64,000 bases of DNA from positions 868,001-932,000 of the forward strand of contig MU385722.1 in NCBI GenBank assembly GCA_022497155.1. The letters run 5' to 3'. Below, one piece after another: positions 25,785-37,096 of this stretch. The stretch is from Whalleya microplaca (lineage: Eukaryota; Ascomycota; Sordariomycetes; Xylariales; Xylariaceae). Below the pieces are notes generated by a model. The model worked only from the letters and a program-made list of their open reading frames with translations. It was not told the origin of the DNA and searched no databases. The stretch's first letter is position 1. Each line of letters begins with the position of its first letter. A program made the position numbers and the translations under genes.

Positions 25785-26646
25785 GGAATATATGGTGGTT
25801 GCGACACTCAATTCGTAGTATGGGTGACTGTGAGGGAAGTCGAAATTGGTAGTTCTGATGGTGTTCACTAATGGCGCCGATTGTACTGGGATTGGAGTGA
25901 GGTCGCGCTCGGAATGCTGATTACCTGCAAAGTACTCCGTACCTGAGGTACATAAGGACATAAGTGGCGCTCACAAGCCCCAGAGGCTCGATATCCATCT
26001 CTGTGGCTGCTTCTGTGGCTGGAGCTGTGGAGGCACGGTTCACCTCATAGGTACAGATGGCTTTCGCGCCGACAAGTACATATACCTGTAACATGCCTAC
26101 CAAGGTACCTACAGATTACCTACCTTAAGTACTTACATGCATTACCTTAATGTCAACTGGCATTCGATGGCTTCAATGTCATCTTCCCTATCATCAACGG
26201 GTCGAGTCCAACACTTCTCTCGTCATAATATTTCATTCTTTAGCTCCTGAGGTATTTCTATACTCTTTCATAACAATAACGAAAGCCCGTACCCTTGATC
26301 TTGATCTACCGGTAGATATATTGCGCTTCTAGGTATACTTTGTTGGCAATAGTTTCCGAAACTCTTCGTACCTGTGTAAGTAATCTGAGTGAGACTGTAA
26401 TTGGCCTATATACGCCGACTACAATCGCTTAACAAGCGAGATGAATGATACCTAACCGTCCCAGCCGATATCGACTAGCCTTGTGCGTCTGGCCGGGTGA
26501 ACTTCGCCCTGGGAACACTCTCAGCGGTGTCGCATACACACGCTGGCGTGGGTTGTTTGTCTAGGACGAACTTCCTGGTTGGCGCCTGATCTCGTCTTGT
26601 CGAACTATCGCCATGCTGAAGTACAGGGCTAATGAGGCTCGATAGT

Positions 26647-26694
26647 CTTGAGGTTCAGCTATCTAGAGTGGCAGATGGCCTGCTACATATACGG
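26647..26694 (+). repeat. Dispersed repeat, copy d
   Basis: This copy has the core AGGTTCAGCTATCTAGAGTG followed by a GGCAGATGGCCTG segment. It directly abuts the left inverted repeat of the element at 26684-27036. Confidence 0.7.
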
Positions 26695-27036
26695 AGGTGC
26701 CTTTCAAAAGTCTGGGCCATACTATAACCCTTGCTAGCTGTCAGCCACCTGCAAGCTCCTTGTTGCAGCTGTTCATGTCAAGTGCGAATAAAACATTAGA
26801 TACGGATTTTACACCTTACTGTTATAGCGATCGACCGCTAGAATATAGTAATTAATGTACTATACTTGCAGATATTTAGCGAATAGTAGCGATTATTGGG
26901 TACAGTCACCCTATATGGTCCATACTGTGCTTGGCATTTTTGATGACAGCTGGTGCCGCAAGATTCTCAGATGGCTGACAGCTAGCAGGGGTTGCTGTAT
27001 GGCCCAGACTTTTGAAAGGCACCTCCGTATATATGT
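26684..27036. mobile_element. MITE-like element with long terminal inverted repeats
   Basis: A left arm of about 67 bp (26684-26750) is repeated in inverted orientation at 26969-27036, with only a few mismatches. The identical cores are ACGGAGGTGCCTTTCAAAAG and TCTGGGCCATAC. Weaker inverted similarity continues inward for a further 30 bp or so. The interior of about 220 bp has no coding potential. Both ends are TA-rich, so a TA target duplication is possible but not demonstrable. Size and structure fit a non-autonomous DNA transposon; the superfamily is unknown. Confidence 0.75.
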
Positions 27037-27499
27037 ATATATAATGCCCGCGAGATATCTTGCACTATATCAGTCTTTCACCCTCAAATCGATATTGCTT
27101 ACCGGTTGATACATTGTTATGTAGTAGCGTGACGCACAGTAGCACGTTAGACCTCAGAGTCTGCAAGTCGCTTCAAGGTAGATGTCGCAGGTCTAAACAA
27201 GGCCGAAAAGAACCGTCGGAAATCTGAAGTCTTAACACCAGCTCCCTACGCCGATGGGAAAGTTTTTCGTTTCTTCCGTCAGAAATTCTCTATAGAAAAC
27301 GGACCGCGATGCCTTTCGAGTTATGTTAGTTGACAAAAGGATGGTGTGGTCGCGAAATTACTGGACGGTAGAACGCACTCTACCATTTATTGAACTAAGC
27401 ATCTATCTGTTTTGCGAACACCTGATACATTCTCTATCAGAGCAGGCAAGGCATCGACCACAAGCCGCAGACTAGCCCACACCCAGCGCTCCTACTAAA

Positions 27500-30400
27500 C
27501 TAGAACCTCGCGCTGGTCTTCCTCCGGGACTTTCCCACTGCCTGACTCCAGCTAGAGGTCGAAGTAGATGTAGACGGCGACAGGGATTGGCTCTGAGAGG
27601 CCGAAAGAAACCGTCGCTTCTTCGGTGGCTGAGATCCTATTGGCCCCGTCGAGCGTCTCGTAATGTGACGTGTACTATCTATCTTCTTGTCCACCCATCC
27701 ACCGCCCCTCGGTATGCTACTTGACTTGGGTGAATAATTCTCATCAACCTCGTCGTCCGCATAGCTCTCGCTATAGACTGGTTCCGAATCCGAGGATAAT
27801 TCAACAACCTGGCTTCCGGGTGGAATTGAGAACTGCGACGATCGCGGCTTGGGCAACCTCCGTTTTCGAATCGGAGGGGGGGAGATCCTGACCCCGGTCG
27901 ATGGGTGTGGACTGGTTGAAGACTCTTTGATGAAGACATTCTCATCGTCTTCCAGAATTCCATCAAGGCTCCTCTGGGCCTTTGTTTTGAACGTATCCGT
28001 GACCCTGGATGAACTATCGCGATCGTCTGAGAAATCTTCCAATTTTCGCATCGCCTCCTCATACTCTGTGTCCTTCCGAGCTTGAGACTTTCCTGGTCTG
28101 TTTACAGACTCGGATTGGGATTGCGACTTGGACGGGCTTTGGGTCTTAAGTGACGTGCGTGCTGTGCACCAAATAGTGTTAAGCGAGCATAACGAGCCAG
28201 GTGTAGATGGAGCTGGCGATGATGCTGCACCTGGCCTACCTCTCGTTTCCCCCTGCTGAACATTCATGTCTGTCTGGCGAGCGGGCGTAGTTGTAGGAGT
28301 TGGCATGTCCTCATCAGATTCTCGGTCTTCTTGCTTTTCGGTACCAAGAATCACAGAAACACCATCGAAGACATCATCATCCGTGGTCTTGAGTGACTCT
28401 GGGTCTCCAACGTTCATGTCTAATCCTGAATAATCCATCTGACGCCCACTGCGGGCACTGCTTGCTGAAGACGGAACTGTCTTTGTAGGTTTTACAGCTC
28501 TGGGAGTACCGGAGATGACTTCGTCACCATTGCTGAAAACTGGGTCTGATGACTGGTTGACACGAACATCCTGCGAATTTGTGACCATAGAGTCGAGGTT
28601 ATTAGGTTCACCTTCCCAATCATCTCTTGGGGCAAAGCGCTCTTGTGCAAAGGGCCCTTGAGATAATGCACCTGTAGCCTGACTAGTATCTTGGTGAAGT
28701 TGTCGGGATGGGCTGCTGACTCCTGATAAATCAGACATTGACAGCTCAGTTGCTTGCCGACCTTGGCCTGGTTGGTGATGTCCAGAACTGCCCGCAGCAT
28801 CAGCCATGACTCCCCTGTTAAAATCTTCCGTTGATTCCTTCATTGGCTCCTCAGTGACTATAGGTGACCCTTTTCCCAAGAGATCGGTTCCCGTGGGTAG
28901 CGCTGATTGTTCCTGAACTTCTCTCTCGGGAGAAGAAAGCCGTGACTCGTCTCTACCGCAGTTGTTGGTTTGTGCGTCCTCGGGTTCGTCAGGGGGCAGT
29001 GGCTGTTGAAGCACTCTAGGTTGTTGCATTTCAGCAAACCCAATTGTCCGATATCCCTCATCATCTTCTTCATCACCGTCTTCCTCACCAAGGTCCGGGG
29101 CCTCAAATCTGTCGTAGATTCGCTGACCGGTATGTTCATCATATCTCTTTGGGTTTCCATCTAGGTACCGATCCCGCTTTGCGAGACACACTTCCAAGCC
29201 GGTAGCATCGTCGTCAATCCTGACCACGACGCCTGTCACATCAGAAAGCTGTGGTTGCCAATTGGTTGCTGAAGAGCAAGACCACTTCTGCCAAGTAATT
29301 ACCATTCCAACTTGAGCTTCCCCAGGACGAAGAGCTGGAAGGGTCGACAGGTCTGATGGCAAAGATGGAAGATCATCCAGATCTGTAAATTGGCTGGTTT
29401 CATTGGTAGGCTCGTTAACTGCGCCATCGTCGCCATCGTCGCCGTCGTCGTCGTAATTGAGCTGGATATCGGTGTCATGCATACTATCATCGATGCCGTT
29501 GAATGTATCATTGTATCCACTATATCTCTCCTCCCAGCTCACGGACTCGTCGTACTTCCTCTTGGTACCGGCATAAGTATCCTGGTAATAATGGGCTTGG
29601 TTCCGTTGAGCTTTCTTGCCTTGACCACCGCGCTTGTGTTTCTTCTGGAACGAGGGGCCTTGCTGTTGAGGATCCCACCGTTGAACGAATGGGAATGGTG
29701 GTTCACTGAGTTCTACCCCTTCATAGCAACATTCTACAGCTCGATACTTGATTTTCTCTCTCCATGCATCAGGATCATTAGTCGGTCGTTCGCCATCTCC
29801 CTCTGTCTGCTTTGTATTCTCATCATCTTGCTTAAGTCGCGCATTTGCTATCGGCCGAACGCCGCTCATAAGCTTTGCTCGGAGTGCATCTTCATCTTCT
29901 TTGGTCTTCGGATTGCGAAGGCCGAGTGCACCAAATAGCAGTCTACGACCTGCGCCCAGGTCTATCCGACGTCTTTTCCCAGTGGATACAGACGACTGGG
30001 CATCCTGGTCTAAACTTGTCTCGTTGGGAGTCTCTTCTGGCGCATTCGGATTTCTGGGTTCATATAGTTGATCGTGCTTTCGTTTCGTCCCGGTTGATGT
30101 GTTGGATGTGTCGCAGGGCTGCTCGAGCTGACTCGAAGGGCCTACTTCCACCCCACCATTAGCAATCGCATCTAGCAAAGCTTGACGCTTAGCCTCGAAA
30201 AGAGCTTTCTCGCTAGTGACAGTAGAAGCAGAGAGCTGATCTCTCGCGCTCATGGCGGACGTGTCGTCCGCATGACCGCCTTGCTGTGCCAGCTTCTTAG
30301 CATGCTTGGCCGCCCTCCGGCGAGCATTCCGACTCTTCGTGTTCTGTTTACCAGCTCCAGGTGGGACTGGCTGAGGTTGACTGACTGCCTTTAGTGGCAT

Positions 30401-32412
30401 TGCGAGTGAACGTGCCTGCGGCGCTTGCTCTGCTGATGAGCCTTGCACCGCCTGTGACTTGGATAGTATTTTGCGACTCGACGACGATTTCACCTCTATG
30501 TCATCACTTTCTGACTCTGAGCTAGACGCAGCTTCACTGCTCTCGTCCTCGGAGCTACTCTCAGAGCTATCTTCAGAAGATGATGTAGTATCACTATCGG
30601 AAGGACCTTCGCTGTGGTCATTCTCATTCAAGTCGTCTTGCTTAGTAGAGCCCTTACTCTGGACGCTCGGTCGCGAGCTTCCAAGCTTTTGCGGCCTGGT
30701 AGACGATTCTTCTGGACCGCTATCGCTATCCTCACTGCTATCATCACTCGAACTATCTGAGTCCCCAGCTACGTGGCGCCGCGATTGAGAAAAGTCGTTA
30801 CTCTCCGAGTCATTATCATCGTCGCTAGTGCTGTCGTCCAAAGACTCGCCCCCAATAGACGATCCATCATCATCACTCTCAGATGTTTCATCCTCCGAAC
30901 TAGAGCTCGTGCCACTGCTCGAGGTCGTGTCGGCTTTGTCGGCTTCCTTGCTAAGGCTGGCCTTGCTACCTTTCACGGTCATAGAAGCGGCCTCACTCTT
31001 GCCGCCAATTTTACTGCTCGTAAAGGAACCAGATATGGCAGCCATCTGCGCGAGCCCCTTACCCGAAGTAATGGACCCAGGAGGAAGACCACGGTAATCG
31101 AATTGTCGCACGAGGTCCGGCACCTCTTCCTGATATTCGCCGTCGGACTCTTCCTCGTTAGGTCCTTCGATGTGGGGATCATCGTCTGCGGGCTTAGCCG
31201 GAGCTGTATCGTTCGCTGGAGGCCTACTTCGAAGAGCCTTAGATTTTGTCGAGACAGAGCTACTCAAGTTAGGCCAGGCCAACAGTTCAGACTCGGAGAG
31301 ACTTGGCGGAAAGCCTTCGGCCAAGCGTCGGTATGATGTCTTCAGATCACCCGCGGAGTTTGACAGGACTTTCTCACACACAACGGCGGGCGTCTTGGGA
31401 AAGGCAGCCTGCAAAGCGGATGACTTGTCGAGGTCGTTCAAATTTGGAGCAGGTGCATCGAACAAAGGTGCCGAGGGTTCAGCTCCACCACCTGAAGGCT
31501 TTGTGTCGTCTTGTTCATTTTCAACTTCTAGTTCCCGAACATGTGGTTCAAAGTCTCCGCCACTGCCTAGACGCCTGCCGTTCTCCCCAAGCAATGCTGC
31601 GTTTTCTTCTTCCTCCTCTTCCAGGTCCCGAAGTTCCTGTGCGATGTCTTCATCATCTTGCATCTCCAGGTCTTCTTCAGCGTACTCGTCTGATTCAGAG
31701 TCAGCGTCGAAATTGGCCGGCTCGGCTTCCTCGCCGTAATTGTTGTCTTCCACATCGGCATCCTCAAAGCCATCTCCTATCCCGATGCTTGAAGAATCCG
31801 CACCATCTCGGGAACTCTCGCCGCTGGTGAGGAGCAACATAGGTGCGTCTTCTGCACCGTCTTCGGGCTGGTTCTGCCATCCCGTCTCATCTTGGTCGTA
31901 CGCAAGTCTACGTCGCTTCTGGGGAGGGACGCGAATGGGAGGTCGGCTCGTGGGCGGTTTGAGAAGCGGACGTCCCCAAGGAAGGCCATCGATGAGCCGT
32001 TTACCTTCGGAGGAGATCTGGTACCGGCCACTCAGCCGTCTCCGTCTGTTGTCGTCTTTGTCAAGCGTTCGAATGCTGTAGAGGAAGTAGAGAGTTAGCA
32101 AGTAGGCAAACGAGTCGGCTGAAAAAGCAAGAAAGTAGATGAGGCCTACTATAGTCGGTCATCTGTTTTGAGCACGCTCCGTACCGGCTGGTAGTGGAGG
32201 CACTCGAAACTGGTGCCGTCGTCGTCACGCAGCTCGACGGCGTAGTCCTCTAGGCCGGTCTGGCCAATCTCTAGAGGTATGACCTCGTTCACTTTCTCGA
32301 GCAGCTTCGCGACTGTCGGGTCGTTTTCAAGCATGACATTCCATAAGAGCCGGACTTCGGGGAGGCCCTCGCGGCGCACCACCAAGCGCAGCCGCATGTC
32401 CTTGTCGGCCAT
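27500..32412 (-). CDS. Large coilin-like nuclear protein
   Basis: The protein has 1,612 residues from two exons (32150-32412 and 27500-32075) joined across a 74-nt intron in phase 2. Residues 1 to about 100 form a compact ubiquitin-like domain (MRLRLVVRREGLPEVRLLW onward, ending DDRLYIRTL), as at the N terminus of coilin. Residues about 100-780 are acidic and Ser-rich with basic patches (KKRR-type localisation signals). A conserved segment lies at about 785-900 (RRRIDLGAGRRLLFGALGLR). A Tudor-like segment is at about 1005-1085, around VGMVITWQKW and TGVVVRIDDD. The C terminus is again low-complexity. Domain order suggests a Cajal-body or RNP-assembly scaffold; this is inference from architecture. 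The ATG at 32412 was preferred over one at 32475 that lies in a TACATG-like repeat. Confidence 0.8.
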
Positions 32413-33435
32413 GGTCACGAGATAAGCGCTCGAGAGTCGGGATCGATGCGCGTGTACATGTACGTGTTCGTGCATGTGTACGTGTACGTGTATATGTATA
32501 TGTACGGTGGTGTTCCCTTCGTGGATTCGATAGGCTAGCCAGTTGAGGGGACTAGTCTAGAGAACTATGTATACGAGACCCAATTGGGTGCTTCATGTGA
32601 GTATGTTGTTTAGTATAGGTATTTCTATTAATTGCACGTTTGGGACGACGCGACGGAGCATGGAAAAGAACCTGGAAAGTATGGCGTAAGGTACAAGGCA
32701 CCTTCTTATCGATAGGGATGTCTGGCGACTCGGTATGTACATATAATATAGGTATATACATGCATGTATGGGGTCGCGGCATGTGGCAGCAGTCGCGGGC
32801 ACTAGAAATTAAATCCCCATTACCTAATCGGTACCGACTGACATGAATTATGTAAACTTACATGCTACTTACATGTACTGCATGGACCTTAGTAAGGTAT
32901 ATTTCAAAACAAGACATCTTCCTCCCAGCCGCAGCAGCAAGGTCTATTGGCCGAGTGGTAGCTTGGCTTGCGATAGATAAAACTAGACTTCAAGTCTGGA
33001 TTTTCGGGGGCCTCTGTAGGCATATAGAGCCTACCTAAGCATAGTAGAGTATTGGTAATGCGTAGATGAGTTATCGTCAAAGACGCTATTGCGCTACGTT
33101 GCTTATTTTGTACACATTGTTACCGGAGACCGCATACTGGCTCCTCCGGACCAGACAGGTTCGTATAGCTTCGCAGGCCAGTATTGTTATACAAGCTCGA
33201 CTTTACGACTGATAACTAATATATGTACGTTTGACACGTTGAATCGCAACAATAGGTTGCCAACTCTACCTCTTCATAACGAAACTATGTATGTCCAATC
33301 GTTCCAAGATTCGTGCTTTTGTGTTGTAATAAGTTGACAGTTGAATTTCACACGCCACCTTTCATGCTCTGTGCAAGTATCCGAAACGCCTTTCTAGAGC
33401 GACCTAGAATATCCCATGTCTCAATGCTTGCGTAT
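32413..33435. other. Intergenic region
   Basis: This stretch holds the coilin-like gene promoter and the 3' flank of GTP cyclohydrolase II. It contains an alternating TACGTG/TACATG tract (32452-32507) and no supported gene. Confidence 0.6.
32452..32507 (+). repeat. Alternating purine-pyrimidine tract (TACGTG/TACATG)
   Basis: This simple-sequence tract of GTACATGT, GTACGTGT and GTATATGT units lies immediately upstream of the coilin-like start codon, in its presumed 5' UTR or promoter. Confidence 0.85.
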
Positions 33436-34769
33436 TTATGATGGTAGACTGCTCATCTCCAGCATGTGTCCCATCTTCTCTATCTGTGTAGCGCCTGTTG
33501 TCAGTCATATCGCACTTCCCATCGTGATAAAGTCGCCCACACCTATGCAGGCAACAATCTAGGGATCTGGGGCTCTCGGGTTTTAGGGATCGGTCAACCT
33601 ACCTTCGTCTTCATGTAGTCCTTCACCTCTTGACTCTTGAACCCGCCCTTGCCCTTCCAACTCAACGGCACCATCGCCACGCGCTCCGTCACTCTGATCT
33701 CCCGATTGGGCCCCTCGACCGCCCTGATCTTGTCGGGGTTGTTCGTCAGCAGCCTGATCTCCTCCTGTCCAAGGTCCCGCAGCATCGCCGTCGCCAGTCC
33801 GTAGCTCCTGGCGTCCGCCGGATGCCGTAGTAGCAGGTTCGCCTCGACCGTGTCGGACCCCAAGTCCTGCAGGTTGTACGCCTTCAGCTTCTCGCCCAGT
33901 CCGATGCCGCGACCCTCCTGTCGCAGATATATGACGATGCCCCCGTTGACGTGGGCCGGCCACGACATCAGCCGCGCCGCCTCGTCCAGCTGCTCGCCAC
34001 AGTCGCACCGCGCCGACCACGCCGTCTCGCCCGTATAGCACTCCGAGTGTATCCTGACCAGAGGCGGCCCGTTCGGCGTGGGCACCTTGGCTTCGCCGTC
34101 GCCGGAGGTCTCGCCACTTCTCGCACCGCTCTCCGTTCTGCCCGGGTACAGGCGACCCGTGTACGCGCCCCGGACCATGCGATCCATCTCGGTCTCACCG
34201 GGCCTCGGCGCATCGAGCGACTTGCTTCGGATGTGCGGCCCGAACACGATGGCCAGGTGTTCTTTCTGGTCGACGTTGTTGGTGTACAGGTGCAGGAACA
34301 TCTCCGTGCCGATGACGGTGGGGATGCGCGCACGCACTATGCATTGTACTTCGGGCAAGGTCTCGAGGAGCTTCGGTCGCCTTGTGCCGCACCCGCCGGA
34401 GGGGATGGACGAGTCTACTGGAACGCCGCGGGGCTGATCGGACGTAGGTGTCGCGGTGCCGGGCGTAGCGGGGGGCGTGAACGCAGGGGAGAGGAGGGAC
34501 GGCGGCGGCGGCGGCGACGGCGGGGGTTGATTCGGACCTGGGTCGGCAGGGGCAGAGGCAGAGGCAGAAGCAGAGGCAGGGGCAGGGCCGGGCACGGCAG
34601 TCGACAGGCGGTCGGGCGCACCGAGAGAGAAGTCGTCGCGGCTTAGTCTTGTCGCGGGTGTGTCTTCTTCATGGTTCCGGACCGGGCGCGATCGTGGGGA
34701 ATAGAATGATGGGAGGTCGGCGGCCTCCTCGTGCCATTGTTCGTCCCGAGCCGATCGAGCGCTGTCCAT
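33436..34769 (-). CDS. RIB1: GTP cyclohydrolase II (riboflavin biosynthesis)
   Basis: The protein has 404 residues from two exons (33603-34769 and 33436-33483) joined in phase 0 across a 119-nt intron. The second exon encodes only the last 15 residues ([15 protein letters not shown]), which match the family's usual end. Zinc-binding cysteines are at 244, 255 and 257 ([16 protein letters not shown]). The catalytic segment [11 protein letters not shown] is at 281-291 and the GTP-contacting [10 protein letters not shown] at 341-350. Residues 50-130 are a Pro/Ala/Ser-rich fungal extension. The enzyme opens GTP, releasing formate and pyrophosphate, the first committed step of riboflavin synthesis, probably in the cytosol. 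The gene is GC-rich compared with its neighbours and looks intact. Confidence 0.95.
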
Positions 34770-36620
34770 GGGCGAAAGAGGGAAAGATATATAGGTTTGG
34801 CAGGTCTTGTAGGGAACGTAAGCGGACGACGTGCGCAGCGTGCGGTGTGCGGCGCAAATTGAAGAGGACTCTAAACGTATCTAGTCGAAGTCTAAAGTTG
34901 AAAGTTGACTACTTGACTATACAAGCAGACTGACACGGCGGCAGAAGAATACGAATTGAGAGAGAGCTCGGTATGTTGTAGATACCGGGTAAGCTACATA
35001 TATGGCAGGGTTGGCTTACAAAATGTTGAGGTTATATTCTCACATTATTAGTTAGATGCTTCTAGCTTGATATTTCTAGCTTGTACTAAGGATGTCGATA
35101 TAATAGTGGAACTACATACCTGACCCAGGTCGTCTCGTCGATTGATCCTATCTTTAACTAATATAAATCTACCTAGAACCTCGCAGAATTTACCGGCGTG
35201 CCGTTGTACCCTACCGGGGCTCACTGACTCGAAACACCACTTGTCATTATATATACTAAGCACTACATAGGTTACGTACATAAAGAGCTGACAGGAATTG
35301 ACGCCCCTCCGTATCGGGGCTCAGTACGTACGTAATTAGCGGGGGAACCCCGCAAGAAATGCGCCGAGGTTCAGTCTGATAGAAGTCCCTACCAAAAGTC
35401 TCCCGTGTGCCATTTGGAGTTCAAGATCAATGGACATGATGGTTCGGACAAGGTTATTATTAGTAATCAATGGGATGTAAGTACCGAAGAACACGGCGCG
35501 CTTATGTAATATATGCTTCGAATATATGGCTACTGTACCTATGATATAGTATTTCTGACAAGGACCTACTAATCATAAGACTACGATATATTTCGCGATC
35601 ACCATAACGACGGTAGCTATGGAGTCCCTAGACATGTAGCACCTAGCGGAACAGTTGTCCTAAAAGTGCCTTGTTTCATGACATCTCCCGATCAACTATA
35701 GGAGAGATCACTTGGAGCAATTCAGTATAAGCTATAAGAAGCAACTCGACGCAAGCAGCTTGGAACCGTTTCTATCCCCCAAACTACTGACACCTTACAT
35801 CTGTTTACTCCGATAGATCAAAGCACGCGAGGACATGAGGACCGCGTAATACCCGTTTCTCCATCTATGGTAAAGGTGCAGGTACCACAAGGAGCATGTG
35901 TGAATCTATATGGACAACCTGGACTATCATAGACCCAAATCGTCCATTTGCTGCTCTAGCCTCAGAAAGTGGGTGCGTTGGTTCACGGCGCTGAGTTGCA
36001 ACAGCGCTTTAAGTCGAGAGATATTCTAGCACCATAAAGTTAGGAAACCTGCGTGCTGATATTCGTTCCTAGCGAGACTTCCCGTCGAGGCGGCAAGTCG
36101 CTCTCATTCCTTACCTACACTGCCGTTAAGGGTGCATTCGCAGAACTTTTCATTGGGCTGTCACCGGAAGTCTCATCGGACAAGGATATATATATCTTCT
36201 TCTTGGATGCTTATATTCTATCTGTAAGTGCTCACAGCTCGTAACCAGCTCGGAGACGAGGCTAATATTCACCGGATGCCGAAGTTCTAGCAGTGAAACC
36301 AGAGGCAGGTTGAAAAGTTTGTTTTACCGGAATAGAAGTGATGTGTCGCGAGTTCTTCTCGAATACAAGATAATACGTCAGATTGTCCAAATCGATATTA
36401 TGTCACGAAGATAGTACATCACAAGATAGTAAAGTTAAATGATCACTTGAAGGAAAAAGTGTCAAGGAGGCCATAGTACCATTTACTTTGGGTGGTATGC
36501 TAGTAAAGGATTGATGCATAGTTCACCACCCCTAAAACAAATACATCGTGCCTTCTTGTGACTGAAAGACCATTGTGAATCATAATTGAGCGAGGTCTCA
36601 TGCTGTTCTCAGGTCAACAT
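34770..36620. other. Gene-poor intergenic region
   Basis: AT-rich DNA lies between the RIB1 promoter and the 3' end of the small nuclear-protein gene. No reading frame exceeds about 80 codons with recognisable content, and no gene, RNA or repeat is supported. Confidence 0.55.
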
Positions 36621-37096
36621 TTAGGCAGTCGCCTCATCATCATTGTCACGTTCCTCCTTCACCTCATGCTGCTCCTCCTCCTCCATATCATCGCGCTTGC
36701 GCTTTCTACCTGCCGGCGTCTGATCCTTCTTCTTGCGCGAAGCTGGGGTCTTGGGAGTAGCAGCGCTGTTGTTGCCATTGGTCTTCGCGGGAGTGGAGGG
36801 AGTAGATGCATCGCCTTCACCAGCTTTCTGGCACACCTTTCCGCCCTTGAAGGTAAAGCCGTAGGGGGAGATGATCGAGTCGATCTTGCGATTGCTATTG
36901 CTGTCAGCACCCTCGAACAAAGATGCGTTAAAGCATATCGAAAAGTGACCTACATGTTCTTCGCTGACACTTTCAAGATGGGCTCCAGCTTCTTGGGGTC
37001 GGCCTTGAACTCATCGCAGCTCATGATGACATGGCAGAGCGTGATGACATGTTGTGCATGGGCACCCTCGCTATCCATTGTAGCATTGGGAGGCAT
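36621..37096 (-). CDS. Small probable nuclear protein of unknown function
   Basis: The protein has 140 residues from two exons (36954-37096 and 36621-36900) joined across a 53-nt intron in phase 2. The first half is a compact, apparently folded region (MPPNATMDSEG start, then a Cys/His-containing helical stretch and a PYGFTFKGGKV strand). The second half is disordered. It contains Ala/Thr/Pro repeats, a bipartite basic motif (SRKKKDQTPAGRKRKRDD) that looks like a nuclear localisation signal, and an acidic tail. I recognise no named family. Composition suggests a chromatin- or nucleic-acid-associated protein, but that is inference only. The upstream frame reaching 37261 would add a leader-like extension; I preferred the ATG at 37096. 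Confidence 0.75.

Larger units (their letters stand above)
25785..27499. other. Intergenic region with a MITE-like element
   Basis: This stretch holds the NDUFB7 promoter, a run of GGTACC/CCTACC-type palindromes near 25930-26130, a dispersed-repeat copy (26647-26694) and the inverted-repeat element at 26684-27036. It has no supported gene. Confidence 0.55.

Noticed and set aside
25271..25852. 193-codon plus-strand frame
   Set aside because: It is antisense to the three NDUFB7 exons, which carry clear conserved motifs and splice sites.
29390..29938. 182-codon plus-strand frame, and similar frames at 30773-31336 and 31170-31739
   Set aside because: They lie opposite the single long exon of the coilin-like gene and are shadows of its low-complexity coding sequence.
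33951..34646. 231-codon Arg-rich plus-strand frame
   Set aside because: It is antisense to the GC-rich RIB1 coding exon; the Arg bias follows from the high GC content.
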